Assembly: GCF_017872555.1 (NCBI RefSeq)
Contig: NZ_JAEDOX010000014.1
Location: forward strand, 1 to 64,000
DNA: 64,000 bases
Direction of reading: 5' to 3'
Source of the DNA: Ruegeria sp. HKCCSA071
GTDB taxonomy: Bacteria > Pseudomonadota > Alphaproteobacteria > Rhodobacterales > Rhodobacteraceae
The notes below the pieces were generated by a model that worked only from the letters and a program-made list of their open reading frames with translations, did not search any database and was not told the origin of the DNA. Position numbers and translations under genes: made by a program. Every line of letters begins with the position of its first letter. Position 1 is the stretch's first letter. Below, in pieces: positions 43,230-51,616 of the stretch.

Positions 43230-43913
43230 TCAGTAAGCGGCTGCGTTGTCGACGTCGAAGTTATAGAGCTGACGCGCCGAGCCATAGCGCTTGAACTCTT
43301 CGGGCTTGGCGTCCGAGCCCGCGCGTTCCAGCAGGTCGGTCAGGATTTCGATATGCTCAGGCCGCATCTCTTTCTCGATGCAATCCGCGCCCAGGCTCTT
43401 GACCGAGCCACGCACAAACAGCCGTGCTTCGTACAGCGAGTCTCCAAGCGCATCGCCTGCATCGCCGCACACAACCAAATTGCCTGCTTGTGCCATGAAC
43501 GCGGACATATGGCCGATATTGCCATGCACAACGATGTCGATGCCTTTCATCGAAATCCCGCAGCGCGAGCTGGCATTGCCTTTGATCACCAGAAGCCCAC
43601 CATGCCCGGTCGCGCCCGCATATTGGCTGGCGTCGCCTTCCACGACAACGGTGCCAGACATCATGTTTTCGGCCACTCCCGGCCCGACCGAGCCCTCAAC
43701 CCGGATGGTCGCCTGTTGGTTCATCCCTGCGCAATAGTACCCGGTCGAGCCTTTGACGGTCACTTCAATCGGTGCGTCCAAACCCACGGCAATCGCGTGG
43801 CTGCCTTTTGGATTCTGCACTTCCCAACTGGTTTGGTTCGTTTCGTCGCTTTGCGCCTGAAGGGCCGCATTCAAACCCCGCAGGCCGTTTTCCGCAACAT
43901 CATAGGTCTGCAT
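43230..43913 (-). CDS. GXGXG-domain subunit (MgsB/GlxC type)
   Basis: This is a 227-residue protein that corresponds to the C-terminal beta-helix (GXGXG) domain of glutamate synthase large subunit. The repeated glycine pattern is visible in VKGSTGYYCAGMNQQATI, VEGDASQYAGATGHGGLLVI, VVHGNIGHMSAFMAQAGNLV and VCGDAGDALGDSLYEARLFV. It carries no catalytic residues itself but structures the enzyme complex. One base separates it from the amidotransferase subunit gene, as in mgsABC and glxBCD operons. Confidence 0.9.
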   Translation of the reverse strand: MQTYDVAENGLRGLNAALQAQSDETNQTSWEVQNPKGSHAIAVGLDAPIEVTVKGSTGYYCAGMNQQATIRVEGSVGPGVAENMMSGTVVVEGDASQYAGATGHGGLLVIKGNASSRCGISMKGIDIVVHGNIGHMSAFMAQAGNLVVCGDAGDALGDSLYEARLFVRGSVKSLGADCIEKEMRPEHIEILTDLLERAGSDAKPEEFKRYGSARQLYNFDVDNAAAY

Positions 43914-43914
43914 C

Positions 43915-44811
43915 TCAGTGGCTCCAGAAATAGACAGTGGCGGGCTCGGGCTCCCAGACGCGGGCGTCTTCGATACCGGGCAGGTTTACTAGCGCCCGGT
44001 ATTCGCTGCCAAAGGCCACGTATTGATCAGTCTCGGCCATAACCGCAGGTTTGCAAGCGATGGGATCGCGCACCACGCCGAACCCATCCTTGGTGCCGAC
44101 CACGAATGTGAAGAACCCGTCGAGATCCTCCAAGCTGCTTTCCAGCGCCTCACCCAGAGTCGCGCCGTTCTGCATCTTCCAGGTCAGGTACGCCGCGCCC
44201 ACTTCGGTGTCGTTCATCGACTCAACCCGCACGCCTTCGCGCTTGAGCTTGCGGCGCAGTGCATTGTGGTTCGACAGCGATCCATTGTGAACCAAACACT
44301 GATCCGCGCCGGTGTTGAACGGGTGCGCGCCTTCCGTGGTCACAGCGGATTCCGTTGCCATGCGCGTATGACCGATCCCGTGGCTGCCGCCCATGGTCGA
44401 CAGGTTGAAGCGATCTGCCACGTCTTTGGGCAGGCCGACCTCTTTGTAGATCTCAATCGCGGCACCGGCTGACATCACGCGCAGACCGGGACGCAAATCG
44501 CGCACCACTTGGCGGGCCTGTTCCACCTTCGTGCTGTCCAGTTCCAGAATCGCATGCGTGTCGTTGGCCTGCAGAGTAACCTGCGCCTCGATCGCCGCCC
44601 CCAGATCAGCGGCAAGCGCGGCGAAGTCCTCCTCAGGCTTGTCCGACTGCACTGTCAGCTTCGCGGCCCCGGCGGACTCGGCCCCATAGATTGCGATCCC
44701 AGCGCTATCCGGGCCCCGGTCGGTCATTGTGACCAGCATATCCGTCAGCATCGAGCCCAGCTCGGGCTCCAATGTCTTGTCCTTGAGAAACAGGCCGACA
44801 ATTCCACACAT
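43915..44811 (-). CDS. class II glutamine amidotransferase subunit (MgsA/GlxB type)
   Basis: This is a 298-residue Ntn-type amidotransferase. The protein starts MCGIVGLFLKDKTLEP, so removal of Met exposes the catalytic Cys. GSHGIGHTRMATESAVTTEGAHPF and LVHNGSLSNHNALRRKLKREG are the conserved glutamine-binding blocks. It supplies ammonia (or handles glutamine/gamma-glutamyl amide) for the synthase complex. First gene of the four-gene operon; a possible operator lies 71-81 bp upstream. Confidence 0.92.
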   Translation of the reverse strand: MCGIVGLFLKDKTLEPELGSMLTDMLVTMTDRGPDSAGIAIYGAESAGAAKLTVQSDKPEEDFAALAADLGAAIEAQVTLQANDTHAILELDSTKVEQARQVVRDLRPGLRVMSAGAAIEIYKEVGLPKDVADRFNLSTMGGSHGIGHTRMATESAVTTEGAHPFNTGADQCLVHNGSLSNHNALRRKLKREGVRVESMNDTEVGAAYLTWKMQNGATLGEALESSLEDLDGFFTFVVGTKDGFGVVRDPIACKPAVMAETDQYVAFGSEYRALVNLPGIEDARVWEPEPATVYFWSH

Positions 44812-44881
44812 CAGCTTTTGCCCTATGAAACTTCATCGAGCCCGACGCTAACAGCGCAAGGCGAGAAAAGCAACTATAAGA

Positions 44882-44892
44882 AATAAATATTC
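44882..44892 (-). promoter_or_regulatory. GAATATTTATT box upstream of the synthase operon
   Basis: On the minus strand GAATATTTATT lies 71 bp before the amidotransferase start codon. A near-identical GAATTTTTATT lies 81 bp before the XRE-cupin regulator start. AT-rich and matching at 10 of 11 positions, they are candidate sites for that regulator in a GC-rich region. Confidence 0.4.
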
Positions 44893-44978
44893 ATGTGGGG
44901 AAACTATCGCGCGAGACACTCACATCCGTCAACCGCCAGGACCGATGGCCGCCCGGCTCGAAAAACAATAAGCAAGAC

Positions 44979-45629
44979 TTAGCTGGTCTGCGGATAAGAA
45001 ATGATCGACAGGTATTTCGCTGGCAGCTTCACCAGAACTTCTGGCCCGTGCGGCGCGTCGGCATCAAAGAAAAGCGTGTCGCCGGGCTTCAGGGCATAAA
45101 TGCTGTCGCCGTGGCGATAATCCACCTCACCTTCGAGCATATAAAGCATCTCAATCCCATCATGCTGGAATGTCGGGAACCGGTCAGATTCCTCGGTTAG
45201 AGTGATCAGATAGGGCTCGACCACCACACCACTGGCATTGGCCCCAAGATGGCCCAGAAGGTTATACTGATGCCCGGCCCGTGTGCCCGCTCGCTCGGTT
45301 TCGGCCCCCTCACCCGCTTTGGTATGCACTGCGTTTCGGGTTTCTTCATAGCGGCGAAAAAAAGAGGTAATCGGCGTGCTAAGCGCATCTGCTAAAGATT
45401 GCAGCGTGGTCAGCGACGGTGAGGTCGCCCCGTTCTCGATTTTGGACAGCATGCTGATCGACAGGCCAGTCAGAGCGGATAATTCGGCTATCGTGATCCC
45501 CTGCTGCAATCGCAACGCCCTAATTTCGCGTCCGATTGCGGTTTCCAGATTCTTCTCACCACTGTCCCGAACCTTATGCGGATCCTGCGACAGGATCGCT
45601 TTTTCATCGGTGGTTTCCGCCTGCGCCAT
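44979..45629 (-). CDS. XRE-family regulator with C-terminal cupin sensor
   Basis: This is a 216-residue regulator. The HTH at residues ~30-85 reads REIRALRLQQGITIAELSAL, then TGLSISMLSKIENGATSPSL. The C-terminal cupin has HDGIEMLYMLEGEVDYRHGD and LKPGDTLFFDADAPHGPE. This layout is shared by PuuR and many amine/amino-acid catabolism regulators. The start at 45629 (MAQAETTDEK) has AGAGGACCGCG before it; the longer frame from 45674 lacks a site. Position suggests control of the adjacent GlnT/Mgs-type operon, 167 bp downstream. Confidence 0.9.
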   Translation of the reverse strand: MAQAETTDEKAILSQDPHKVRDSGEKNLETAIGREIRALRLQQGITIAELSALTGLSISMLSKIENGATSPSLTTLQSLADALSTPITSFFRRYEETRNAVHTKAGEGAETERAGTRAGHQYNLLGHLGANASGVVVEPYLITLTEESDRFPTFQHDGIEMLYMLEGEVDYRHGDSIYALKPGDTLFFDADAPHGPEVLVKLPAKYLSIISYPQTS

Positions 45630-45709
45630 CGCGGTCCTCTTGATCGCTTGTGGTGTTTGAACCAACCATGACATAAGAGCGACCGCTTTGTGTAGCCGGA
45701 CTTGCCAGG

Positions 45710-45720
45710 GAATTTTTATT
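45710..45720 (+). promoter_or_regulatory. GAATTTTTATT box upstream of the XRE-cupin gene
   Basis: Partner of the box at 44882-44892. With the following C it forms GAAT-TTTT-ATTC, a short inverted repeat. It is a candidate autoregulatory operator for the XRE-cupin protein. Confidence 0.38.
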
Positions 45721-45900
45721 CACCACAGTATCCGCCGGACTTGCATCTCAAAACGCCTGAAACGGAGGCTGACATGCATCAGACATCAGCGCATTTGAAG
45801 GATGTTGATCTGGTTCTGATGGTTTCCATCTCCAAAACCAACAAGATGAGAGATCAGGGGATGTCCACTCCATCAGAACCGGGGAATACAGATCGCAAGT

Positions 45901-46596
45901 TTAAGTCCGAGAGGCTTCAAACGCCGCCCATGCTTTTTCGAAGGCGTCGAAATCGAACCCTGCTGCGCGGGCGGGATTCAGAACCAATTTTTCGGTTTCA
46001 AGCAACCTGATGATCGCCTGTTCAAGATTGCCCACGACTTCAGGCGGGATCACCAGCGCGCCATGCCGGTCCGCGTGCACGAGATCGCCATCCTTGATTA
46101 CAAGGCCGAAGACTGTCACCGGTGTGCCAATCTCTTTTACGTGCACAAATCCGTGGCTTGGCCCGACAGACCCGGCAACCACCGGGAATCCATCCGGCAG
46201 GTCGCCGAGGTCCCTCATCACGCCGTTGGTCAGCGCACCATTTATGCCAAAACCTTTGTGGACCGTCGTATTGATCTCGCCCCAATAGGCGCCGATGCAA
46301 TCAGGATAATCCAAATCCTCAACCACGGTGACAGCCGGGCCGCTCCCAGTTGCCATATGCCTGTAATAGTCCATCCGACGTTGTCGGATCTCCTCAGGCG
46401 GTTCTGACGGCGGGTTCACGGCGGCAATCTTCGCGGTACGGGCATACCCCACCATCGCTCCCGCATCGGGATCAGAGCATAACATCGTGCCCCGGGTGAA
46501 TTCATTGAATCCGCGTTTGCCCTGCGCCACTTCGATTGCGTTACAAACAGTCGGAGTGTCGACCTTTTTCAGCAGGTCCAGAAGGGATTGGTTCAT
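45901..46596 (-). CDS. RraA-like / HMG-CHA aldolase-type protein
   Basis: This is a 231-residue member of the RraA family, which includes class II pyruvate aldolases (4-hydroxy-4-methyl-2-oxoglutarate / 4-carboxy-4-hydroxy-2-oxoadipate) and catalytically silent RNase E regulators. Seen: MNQSLLDLLKKVDTPTVCNA, GYARTAKIAAVNPPSEPPEE, NGALTNGVMRDLGDLPDGFP, and VHADRHGALVIPPEVV, close to the aldolase metal region (GxxxDxxR/D pattern in RDLGDLPD). Last gene of the long catabolic run on the minus strand, overlapping the hydrolase by ATGA, so a catabolic lyase role is more likely than RNA regulation (inference). Confidence 0.8.
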   Translation of the reverse strand: MNQSLLDLLKKVDTPTVCNAIEVAQGKRGFNEFTRGTMLCSDPDAGAMVGYARTAKIAAVNPPSEPPEEIRQRRMDYYRHMATGSGPAVTVVEDLDYPDCIGAYWGEINTTVHKGFGINGALTNGVMRDLGDLPDGFPVVAGSVGPSHGFVHVKEIGTPVTVFGLVIKDGDLVHADRHGALVIPPEVVGNLEQAIIRLLETEKLVLNPARAAGFDFDAFEKAWAAFEASRT

Positions 46597-47288
46597 ATCA
46601 TCTCCAGCCAGCGGGTCAGGGCCGCCGTTGTTTGTTGCGGTTGTTCCAATGTCGGCAGGTGGCCGGCGTTTTCTATGATTTCCAATCGGCTCTGTGGCAT
46701 CAGATCGTGCATCAACTCATGCCTTGAGACGGGGCACAGGGCGTCGTCGCGCCCACAGAGAATGAGTGCTGCGCCGGTGAAGTTGCGCAGAGTGTTGCTC
46801 TGGTCAGGGCGATCACGCAGAGCTTTGGATTGATTGACGAAAACGTCCGGCCCAAGATCCATGGCCATGTCCATGCACAAATCTAGAATGGCGGCGCGAC
46901 GCGGACCGTCCGCCAGGTAGTTCGGTTTCATCTCTTCGGCCATGACTTTGCGCAGGTTGCCACGTCCGACCGCATCGATCTGAGGGCCGCGCCTGGCTTT
47001 GACCTCGTCCAGTTCAGCAAGTGGGTTCGTGTCCATCAACGCCAGACCAGCCACACGGTCCGGGGTCTGCCGCAGAATTTCCATCGCCACGATACCGCCC
47101 ATCGAGAGTCCCACCAGAGCAAAGCGTTCGGGCGCATAGGCCAAAACATCGGCGGCCAGCGCCTGCATCGTTTCATGGCCTCCGATTGGTGCGCACAGGA
47201 TCGGGTACTTGCCTGACAAAGCATCGATCTGCGGAGTGAACAACCGCGCATCGCACATCATGCCGGGCAGGAGGATAAGCGGCGTCAT
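46593..47288 (-). CDS. alpha/beta hydrolase
   Basis: This is a 231-residue hydrolase. The nucleophile elbow is VGLSMGGIVAMEILR; the acid lies in ILCGRDDALCPVSRH, and the histidine in ENAGHLPTLEQPQQT. The start at 47288 (MTPLILLPGMMCDARLF) overlaps the MetE-like stop (ATGA); the longer frame to 47384 lies inside that gene. Short lid region, no signal peptide. The ester or lactone substrate is unknown; it belongs to the same run as the RraA-like and MetE-like genes. Confidence 0.87.
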   Translation of the reverse strand: MTPLILLPGMMCDARLFTPQIDALSGKYPILCAPIGGHETMQALAADVLAYAPERFALVGLSMGGIVAMEILRQTPDRVAGLALMDTNPLAELDEVKARRGPQIDAVGRGNLRKVMAEEMKPNYLADGPRRAAILDLCMDMAMDLGPDVFVNQSKALRDRPDQSNTLRNFTGAALILCGRDDALCPVSRHELMHDLMPQSRLEIIENAGHLPTLEQPQQTTAALTRWLEMI

Positions 47289-48409
47289 TTGACCAGGGCA
47301 GCCCCTTCGGCAAGCGCGCCCAACTTGGCATAGGCGATATCCGGATCTACTGCACCAAAGCCGGCAAAGGTGCCAAAGCCGCAATCTGATCCGGCGATTA
47401 CACGCTCATTTCCAACGATGTTCGTAAACCGCTCGGTACGCTGAGCAATCAGTTCGGGGTGTTCGACAAAATTCGTCGTGGTGTCCACCACACCGGGCAC
47501 AAGAACCTTGTCATCCGGAATTTCCCCCTTGCGGTCACGGAACACCGTCCATTCATGCGCGTGTCGCGGGTTAGAGGTTTCAAAAAGCACGAAGCGCGAT
47601 TTGGTCGACATCAGCGTCGAAAACACCTTGTCCATGCCGATGTCGCAGCAATGTGGCCCCTCGTAATTGCCCCAGCAAATATGGACACGCACTTTGTCAG
47701 CCGGGACATTTTGCAATGCGTGGTTCAATGCCTCAACATGCATGTTGGCGATTTTCACGAACTCGTCGTCGGACAGATCGGTGAACAGCATATGGCGCGA
47801 CAGGGCCAGATCCGGGCAATCCAGCTGCAAATCCAGACCCGCACCAACGATGGTTTCATATTCTTCCTTCATCGCGTCGGCCAGCGCGGCCAGATAGGCC
47901 TCGCGCGTCGGATAGAAGTCATTCTGCAGAAACAGAGAAATCACCCCAGGGCTAGCTGCGTTCATAAAACCGCGCCCGACCCCGTGTTCGACCATGGCAG
48001 CCTTGAGGTTGTCGATGTCCTTCTGCAGCTCACCTTGCCCTTTTGAGCGCACCTCGCCAACGCACATGGGTCGCGCATATTGGGGCGTGCCGCCATCATC
48101 TGCCAGACGTTTCAGAAAACCGGGAAACATCTTGAGGTCTGCGGGCGCATTGCGCGGGCTGTCACCCGCAAAGCCGGTATAGCGGTCCTTGACGTAAGTG
48201 GCGTAAGAGATCTTTGAGGTCTCACCGTCCGAGACGATATCTACCCCAGCCTTGACTTGTTTCCGCACGGTCTCGGACACGGCCGCTGTCATGCAGGCGT
48301 CAAATGCAGCCTGATCGAACGGTTCCTCTCGCTCGCGAGCAAAGATGAAGTCAACGACCTCCTGATTTCGTGGCAGACTTCCCACATGGGTGGTTGAAAC
48401 GCGGGTCAT
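47285..48409 (-). CDS. MetE C-terminal-like zinc methyltransferase/lyase-family protein
   Basis: This is a 374-residue protein related to the C-terminal barrel of cobalamin-independent methionine synthase (UROD/MetE-like). It opens MTRVSTTHVGSLPRNQEVVD; possible zinc ligands are in VRVHICWGNYEG (His, Cys) and IAGSDCGFGTFAGFG (Cys). It is half the length of MetE and lacks the folate-binding N-terminal half, like epoxyalkane:coenzyme M transferase and other thiol-alkylating relatives. The start at 48409 is the usual family start. The substrate is unknown; a thiol or methyl-transfer step is suggested. Confidence 0.82.
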   Translation of the reverse strand: MTRVSTTHVGSLPRNQEVVDFIFAREREEPFDQAAFDACMTAAVSETVRKQVKAGVDIVSDGETSKISYATYVKDRYTGFAGDSPRNAPADLKMFPGFLKRLADDGGTPQYARPMCVGEVRSKGQGELQKDIDNLKAAMVEHGVGRGFMNAASPGVISLFLQNDFYPTREAYLAALADAMKEEYETIVGAGLDLQLDCPDLALSRHMLFTDLSDDEFVKIANMHVEALNHALQNVPADKVRVHICWGNYEGPHCCDIGMDKVFSTLMSTKSRFVLFETSNPRHAHEWTVFRDRKGEIPDDKVLVPGVVDTTTNFVEHPELIAQRTERFTNIVGNERVIAGSDCGFGTFAGFGAVDPDIAYAKLGALAEGAALVK

Positions 48410-48434
48410 GTTAGAATCTCCATTCAAATCTAGG

Positions 48435-48465
48435 TCCATCGCCGGGCCGGAAAGCCGGCGATGGA
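48435..48465. terminator. perfect stem-loop between cupin and MetE-like genes
   Basis: Arms 48435-48445 and 48455-48465 are perfectly complementary over 11 bp (TCCATCGCCGG) with a 9-base loop. No U-run follows on the minus strand, so it is better read as an RNA processing or stability hairpin that separates the cupin and MetE-like messages. Confidence 0.6.
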
Positions 48466-48511
48466 TGTGCTGCGCGCGCCCCGATTGAAGCCGAGACGTG
48501 TAATATCGGCG

Positions 48512-49474
48512 TTATGCTCCTGTCCAAGTGGCCCCAGCAGGGTCGTCGGTTGCGGTGATCCGGTACAGACCCGCTTGCCCGGTCATAGACGGTTCAGCGC
48601 TGTAGCTTTCACCGGGCAGAACCAGAGCGGTATCGCCGTTGGACAGGGTAACCTCGACCTCATTGATCTTGATGCGCCAATGGCCGCTCGCCGGCATCAG
48701 AACAACGGGTTTGTCCGCCTTAGCCTGTTCAGCCACGGCCGAACCGCGCGTCATAAAATCAACCTCGAAACCGGGCTTGTCTTTGATCAGGCCATTTTCA
48801 CCGATCACAACCGCAGGTTTGTCCGCTGCCAGCGCCATCAGGTCCCAGTAGCGAGCGACGTATTTGCCGATCACTGCATCAACGGGAACCTCGGGGAAGG
48901 CTTTCAGTTCTTCCTCGGTCAGTAGCGGCATCGGCTGCACATTGTGTGGCAGTTCCTCGCCCTTTTTGCTATCGTACAAGACGCCGTTATTGCCCAACAT
49001 CAGGCCATGGGCCTGCGCATCCTGAATGACTTGCGGAGCCCAGGTCACGCCGCCACCGGCATCGTCGCCACCCAGCATCGACATGATCATGCCATAGTCC
49101 TGGCCGACATTCTCGAAGCCGCGGAAGATCCCGGTCGGGATGTTGAAGATGTCGCCTTCTTCAGCGATGAACTCACCTGCCGTGCCATAACGACCCCAGA
49201 AGAACCGCCATCGACCTTTAGCAACAAAGAACACCTCGGCGGTGGTGTGGCTGTGCAGCGAGTTGCGGCATTTCGGCGGTTGCCCCGCTGCGCCGATGTT
49301 GAACCCGATCTTGTCGGTGATGTGGACGTGTTGATCCGGGCTTTCGCTGACCCCACCGCCAATGATTGTAAAGTTCTCCTTCTGGTCCGAGCCCGGCGTG
49401 TGCGCGTCGATGAACGCGGTTTTACAAGGCTTCAGTTCGCCATAACGGACGATGCGGCTTTCGATGGTACTCAT
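48512..49474 (-). CDS. two-domain cupin protein
   Basis: This is a 320-residue bicupin. The N-terminal cupin has RNSLHSHTTAEVFFVAKGRW, with His/His/Glu metal ligands, and EEGDIFNIPTGIFRGFENVG; the C-terminal cupin (VVLMPASGHWRIKINEVEV, GDTALVLPGESYSAEP) has lost obvious metal ligands. Family members include dioxygenases and isomerases, and some merely bind. It lies between the fifth NTF2-like gene and the MetE-like gene, with a palindrome just upstream of its start. No firm function. Confidence 0.82.
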   Translation of the reverse strand: MSTIESRIVRYGELKPCKTAFIDAHTPGSDQKENFTIIGGGVSESPDQHVHITDKIGFNIGAAGQPPKCRNSLHSHTTAEVFFVAKGRWRFFWGRYGTAGEFIAEEGDIFNIPTGIFRGFENVGQDYGMIMSMLGGDDAGGGVTWAPQVIQDAQAHGLMLGNNGVLYDSKKGEELPHNVQPMPLLTEEELKAFPEVPVDAVIGKYVARYWDLMALAADKPAVVIGENGLIKDKPGFEVDFMTRGSAVAEQAKADKPVVLMPASGHWRIKINEVEVTLSNGDTALVLPGESYSAEPSMTGQAGLYRITATDDPAGATWTGA

Positions 49475-49495
49475 ATCTTTTCTCCTTTTGATTTG

Positions 49496-49514
49496 GGTTT
49501 GATCGGATCAAACC
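49496..49514. promoter_or_regulatory. 19-bp palindrome GGTTTGATC-G-GATCAAACC upstream of the cupin gene
   Basis: Nine-bp arms around a single central base lie 22 bp before the cupin start codon. The one-base centre is too tight to form an RNA hairpin, so a protein-binding site is more likely. It suggests a separate promoter for the cupin gene within the run. The binding regulator is unknown; the local LacI protein is one candidate, although this differs from the sites at 61.1 kb. Confidence 0.5.
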
Positions 49515-49625
49515 AAACCACCCGGCGGACGATTGTTCAGTCGTCGGGCACGCAGGCTGGCGCGATGGGCGTGGAACCGCCGCAACGCCTGCCCGGCATC
49601 CAGATTTGAGATACGGTGCGACATT

Positions 49626-50609
49626 CTAGAGATCGCCGGTTTTCAGCAGAATCTGTTTCCAGATCGAGGTTTCGTCAAACAAGGTGTATTCCTTGCGCAG
49701 TCCCCATGGACCGAACTCGGCCTGGCTGATGCCCAGCACAAAGACCTCGGCCCCTGTGGGCACGCCGAACACGCCCCAGCCGTCATGCGTGCCATGCAAA
49801 GACCAGCGGATCGCGGCGCGCGGCGGCATCATCGGGTCGTCACGGCCGATCTGGTGGTGGACCTTGAATTCGGCACGTGGGAACGCCGCACGCAGGCCCA
49901 TCCAGAACCGATCAACCGGCCCCCAACTGTGGCCGGTCTTGCCGCCGGGATATTCTGACAGAACAGCCCGGTCGTATTCAGCCTCGATCACCCTCATATC
50001 GGCATTCATGATCCGGGTCAGGATATCCGCGTATTTTTGGCCCCATTCATTGTCATTGCCACGGCCTTTATATGGGCCGGGCTGATCGTTCGCGAGCGTG
50101 AAAGGTTGCACGCAGGCTTCTGGCCCACCTTCGCGCGCGATCAGATCGCGGGCGTATTCCTTGGGGTCCCAACCCATCTGCTGCACGATCGCGCTCTGGT
50201 CGCGGATGAGCCACTCATCGTTGATCTGGTTGTTGATGGCGTGGCAGTCGGCCAGAATGCGGTAGACAAGCTTCTTGCCGGTCGCCTTGCCATACACACC
50301 GTCACCCAGATGGGTCGCTGTGGACAAAAGGCGATGCGACGACAGCATGCCCTCTTCCGGCGTTCCCGACCAGATTACATCCTCACCCAACAGCGTTCGA
50401 TCAGGGAATTCTGCCAGAGTTGCCATAGTGGCAGCAATGACATTCTGGTTTCCGACAACCACCGACCCAGGTGAACGTACGACGATGTCCGTGGCATAAT
50501 AGTCGTGCAGTGTGGCAATGCCACGATCTTCCCAGATTTCCTTGGTAATCCCGATTATGTAGTCGGGGAAATCTTTGAACTTGGGATCAAATCCCTTCAT
50601 GTCTTCCAT
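49626..50609 (-). CDS. SnoaL/NTF2-like protein (divergent member)
   Basis: This is a 327-residue protein made of two NTF2-fold halves. The first has GIATLHDYYATDIVVRSPG and VWSGTPEEG-like features of SnoaL-type polyketide cyclases/isomerases; the second has FWMGLRAAFPRAEFKVHHQ and WSLHGTHDGWGVFGVPTGAEV. It lacks the PTGK...GKIxExW block shared by the other four members, so it is a more distant relative. It overlaps the 3' end of the LacI gene by 13 bp. Function unknown; the fold suggests an isomerase, cyclase or dehydratase. Confidence 0.78.
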   Translation of the reverse strand: MEDMKGFDPKFKDFPDYIIGITKEIWEDRGIATLHDYYATDIVVRSPGSVVVGNQNVIAATMATLAEFPDRTLLGEDVIWSGTPEEGMLSSHRLLSTATHLGDGVYGKATGKKLVYRILADCHAINNQINDEWLIRDQSAIVQQMGWDPKEYARDLIAREGGPEACVQPFTLANDQPGPYKGRGNDNEWGQKYADILTRIMNADMRVIEAEYDRAVLSEYPGGKTGHSWGPVDRFWMGLRAAFPRAEFKVHHQIGRDDPMMPPRAAIRWSLHGTHDGWGVFGVPTGAEVFVLGISQAEFGPWGLRKEYTLFDETSIWKQILLKTGDL

Positions 50610-51616
50610 CCTTCAGGTATGCGGGCGGAGCCGCGTACAATTAGCGGTCCGTCAATCTCGACCCGACGCGGGCCGGCATCGGGGTCCTCGATCTTGCCGA
50701 GCAGAATATCGACAGTTTCGGTGACCATGCGATTGGCGGGCTGTCGGATGGTGGTCAGGTTGTAGGCTGGCCATGAGGCGACAGTGACATCGTCATACCC
50801 GATGACCGAAACGTCGCCCGGAACATTCAGCCCCAATTCGAACCGCAGCGTGTCCATCACGGAAACGGCCATGTGATCGTTGGCGACAAACACCGCATCA
50901 GGCGGATCGGCTTCGAACATCCGCAGCGTGGCTTGCCGGGCTTCTTTCGTCGAAAAGTTTCCTACTTCGCGGGCGTGCAGCGTAACCCCGGCTTTCTGCA
51001 AGGTCGCAACAAACCCTGTTTCGCGGTCACGCTGGGTCGAAGCTCCTTCCCACCCGGCGATATATCCGATCTTTTGGTGCCCAGCTGCCAACAGGAACTC
51101 GGCGGCTTTTCGACCACCGGCAACGTTGTCAGATGTAACTGACGACATCGCCGTGTCGTCTTGTGCCCGATTGAACAATACCATCGGTATACCGGCCGTT
51201 CGGCAGCGGTCTGACAAATCTGAGGACAAAGCCACCGAAGCGGCGATGATCCCTTCGACCTGAAAGTCGAGTATTTCCTCGACCACATTGTCGATGTTTC
51301 CAGATTCATGCGAGGCCATGAATATCAGCACGTGGTATCCACGTTCCTGTAACGTGTTTGTCAGCTTCTCCAGCGCCTCGGGATAGAACTGGTTGTTCAG
51401 ATAGGCCACGACAAGCCCAATGATCCGGCTTTTCCCGGACACTACAGCGCGGGCCAGTACGTTCGGGCGATATCCCAGTTCCTTGGCCGCTTTGCGCACC
51501 TTCTCAACAGTTTTTTTTGACGCAGACGCGCCGGGGGTGAACACACGGCTGACCGCAGATTGGCTGACCCCGGCGAGACGGGCAACTTCCAGTGATGTAA
51601 CTTTTTGTGTCGCCAT
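50597..51616 (-). CDS. LacI-family transcriptional repressor
   Basis: This is a 339-residue regulator. The N-terminal HTH reads VTSLEVARLAGVSQSAVSRV, followed by the hinge region ELGYRPNVLARAVVSGKSR and a periplasmic-binding-protein-like effector domain (IIGLVVAYLNNQFYPEALEK; VSVIGYDDVTVASWPAYNLT). It starts in a TGATG overlap with the SDR gene, so it is made with the enzymes it likely controls. LacI-type operator sequences in the 61.1-kb divergent promoter are its best candidate targets. The effector is presumably the imported sugar-like compound or an intermediate. Confidence 0.92.
   Translation of the reverse strand: MATQKVTSLEVARLAGVSQSAVSRVFTPGASASKKTVEKVRKAAKELGYRPNVLARAVVSGKSRIIGLVVAYLNNQFYPEALEKLTNTLQERGYHVLIFMASHESGNIDNVVEEILDFQVEGIIAASVALSSDLSDRCRTAGIPMVLFNRAQDDTAMSSVTSDNVAGGRKAAEFLLAAGHQKIGYIAGWEGASTQRDRETGFVATLQKAGVTLHAREVGNFSTKEARQATLRMFEADPPDAVFVANDHMAVSVMDTLRFELGLNVPGDVSVIGYDDVTVASWPAYNLTTIRQPANRMVTETVDILLGKIEDPDAGPRRVEIDGPLIVRGSARIPEGWKT

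Noticed and set aside
45774-46010. Short plus-strand frame starting MHQTSAHLKDVDLVLM behind GGAGG
   Set aside because: Good ribosome-binding site, but no family resemblance, and its second half is antisense of the RraA-like gene. Left out as likely chance; it remains the only candidate gene in the 45.63-45.90 kb gap.
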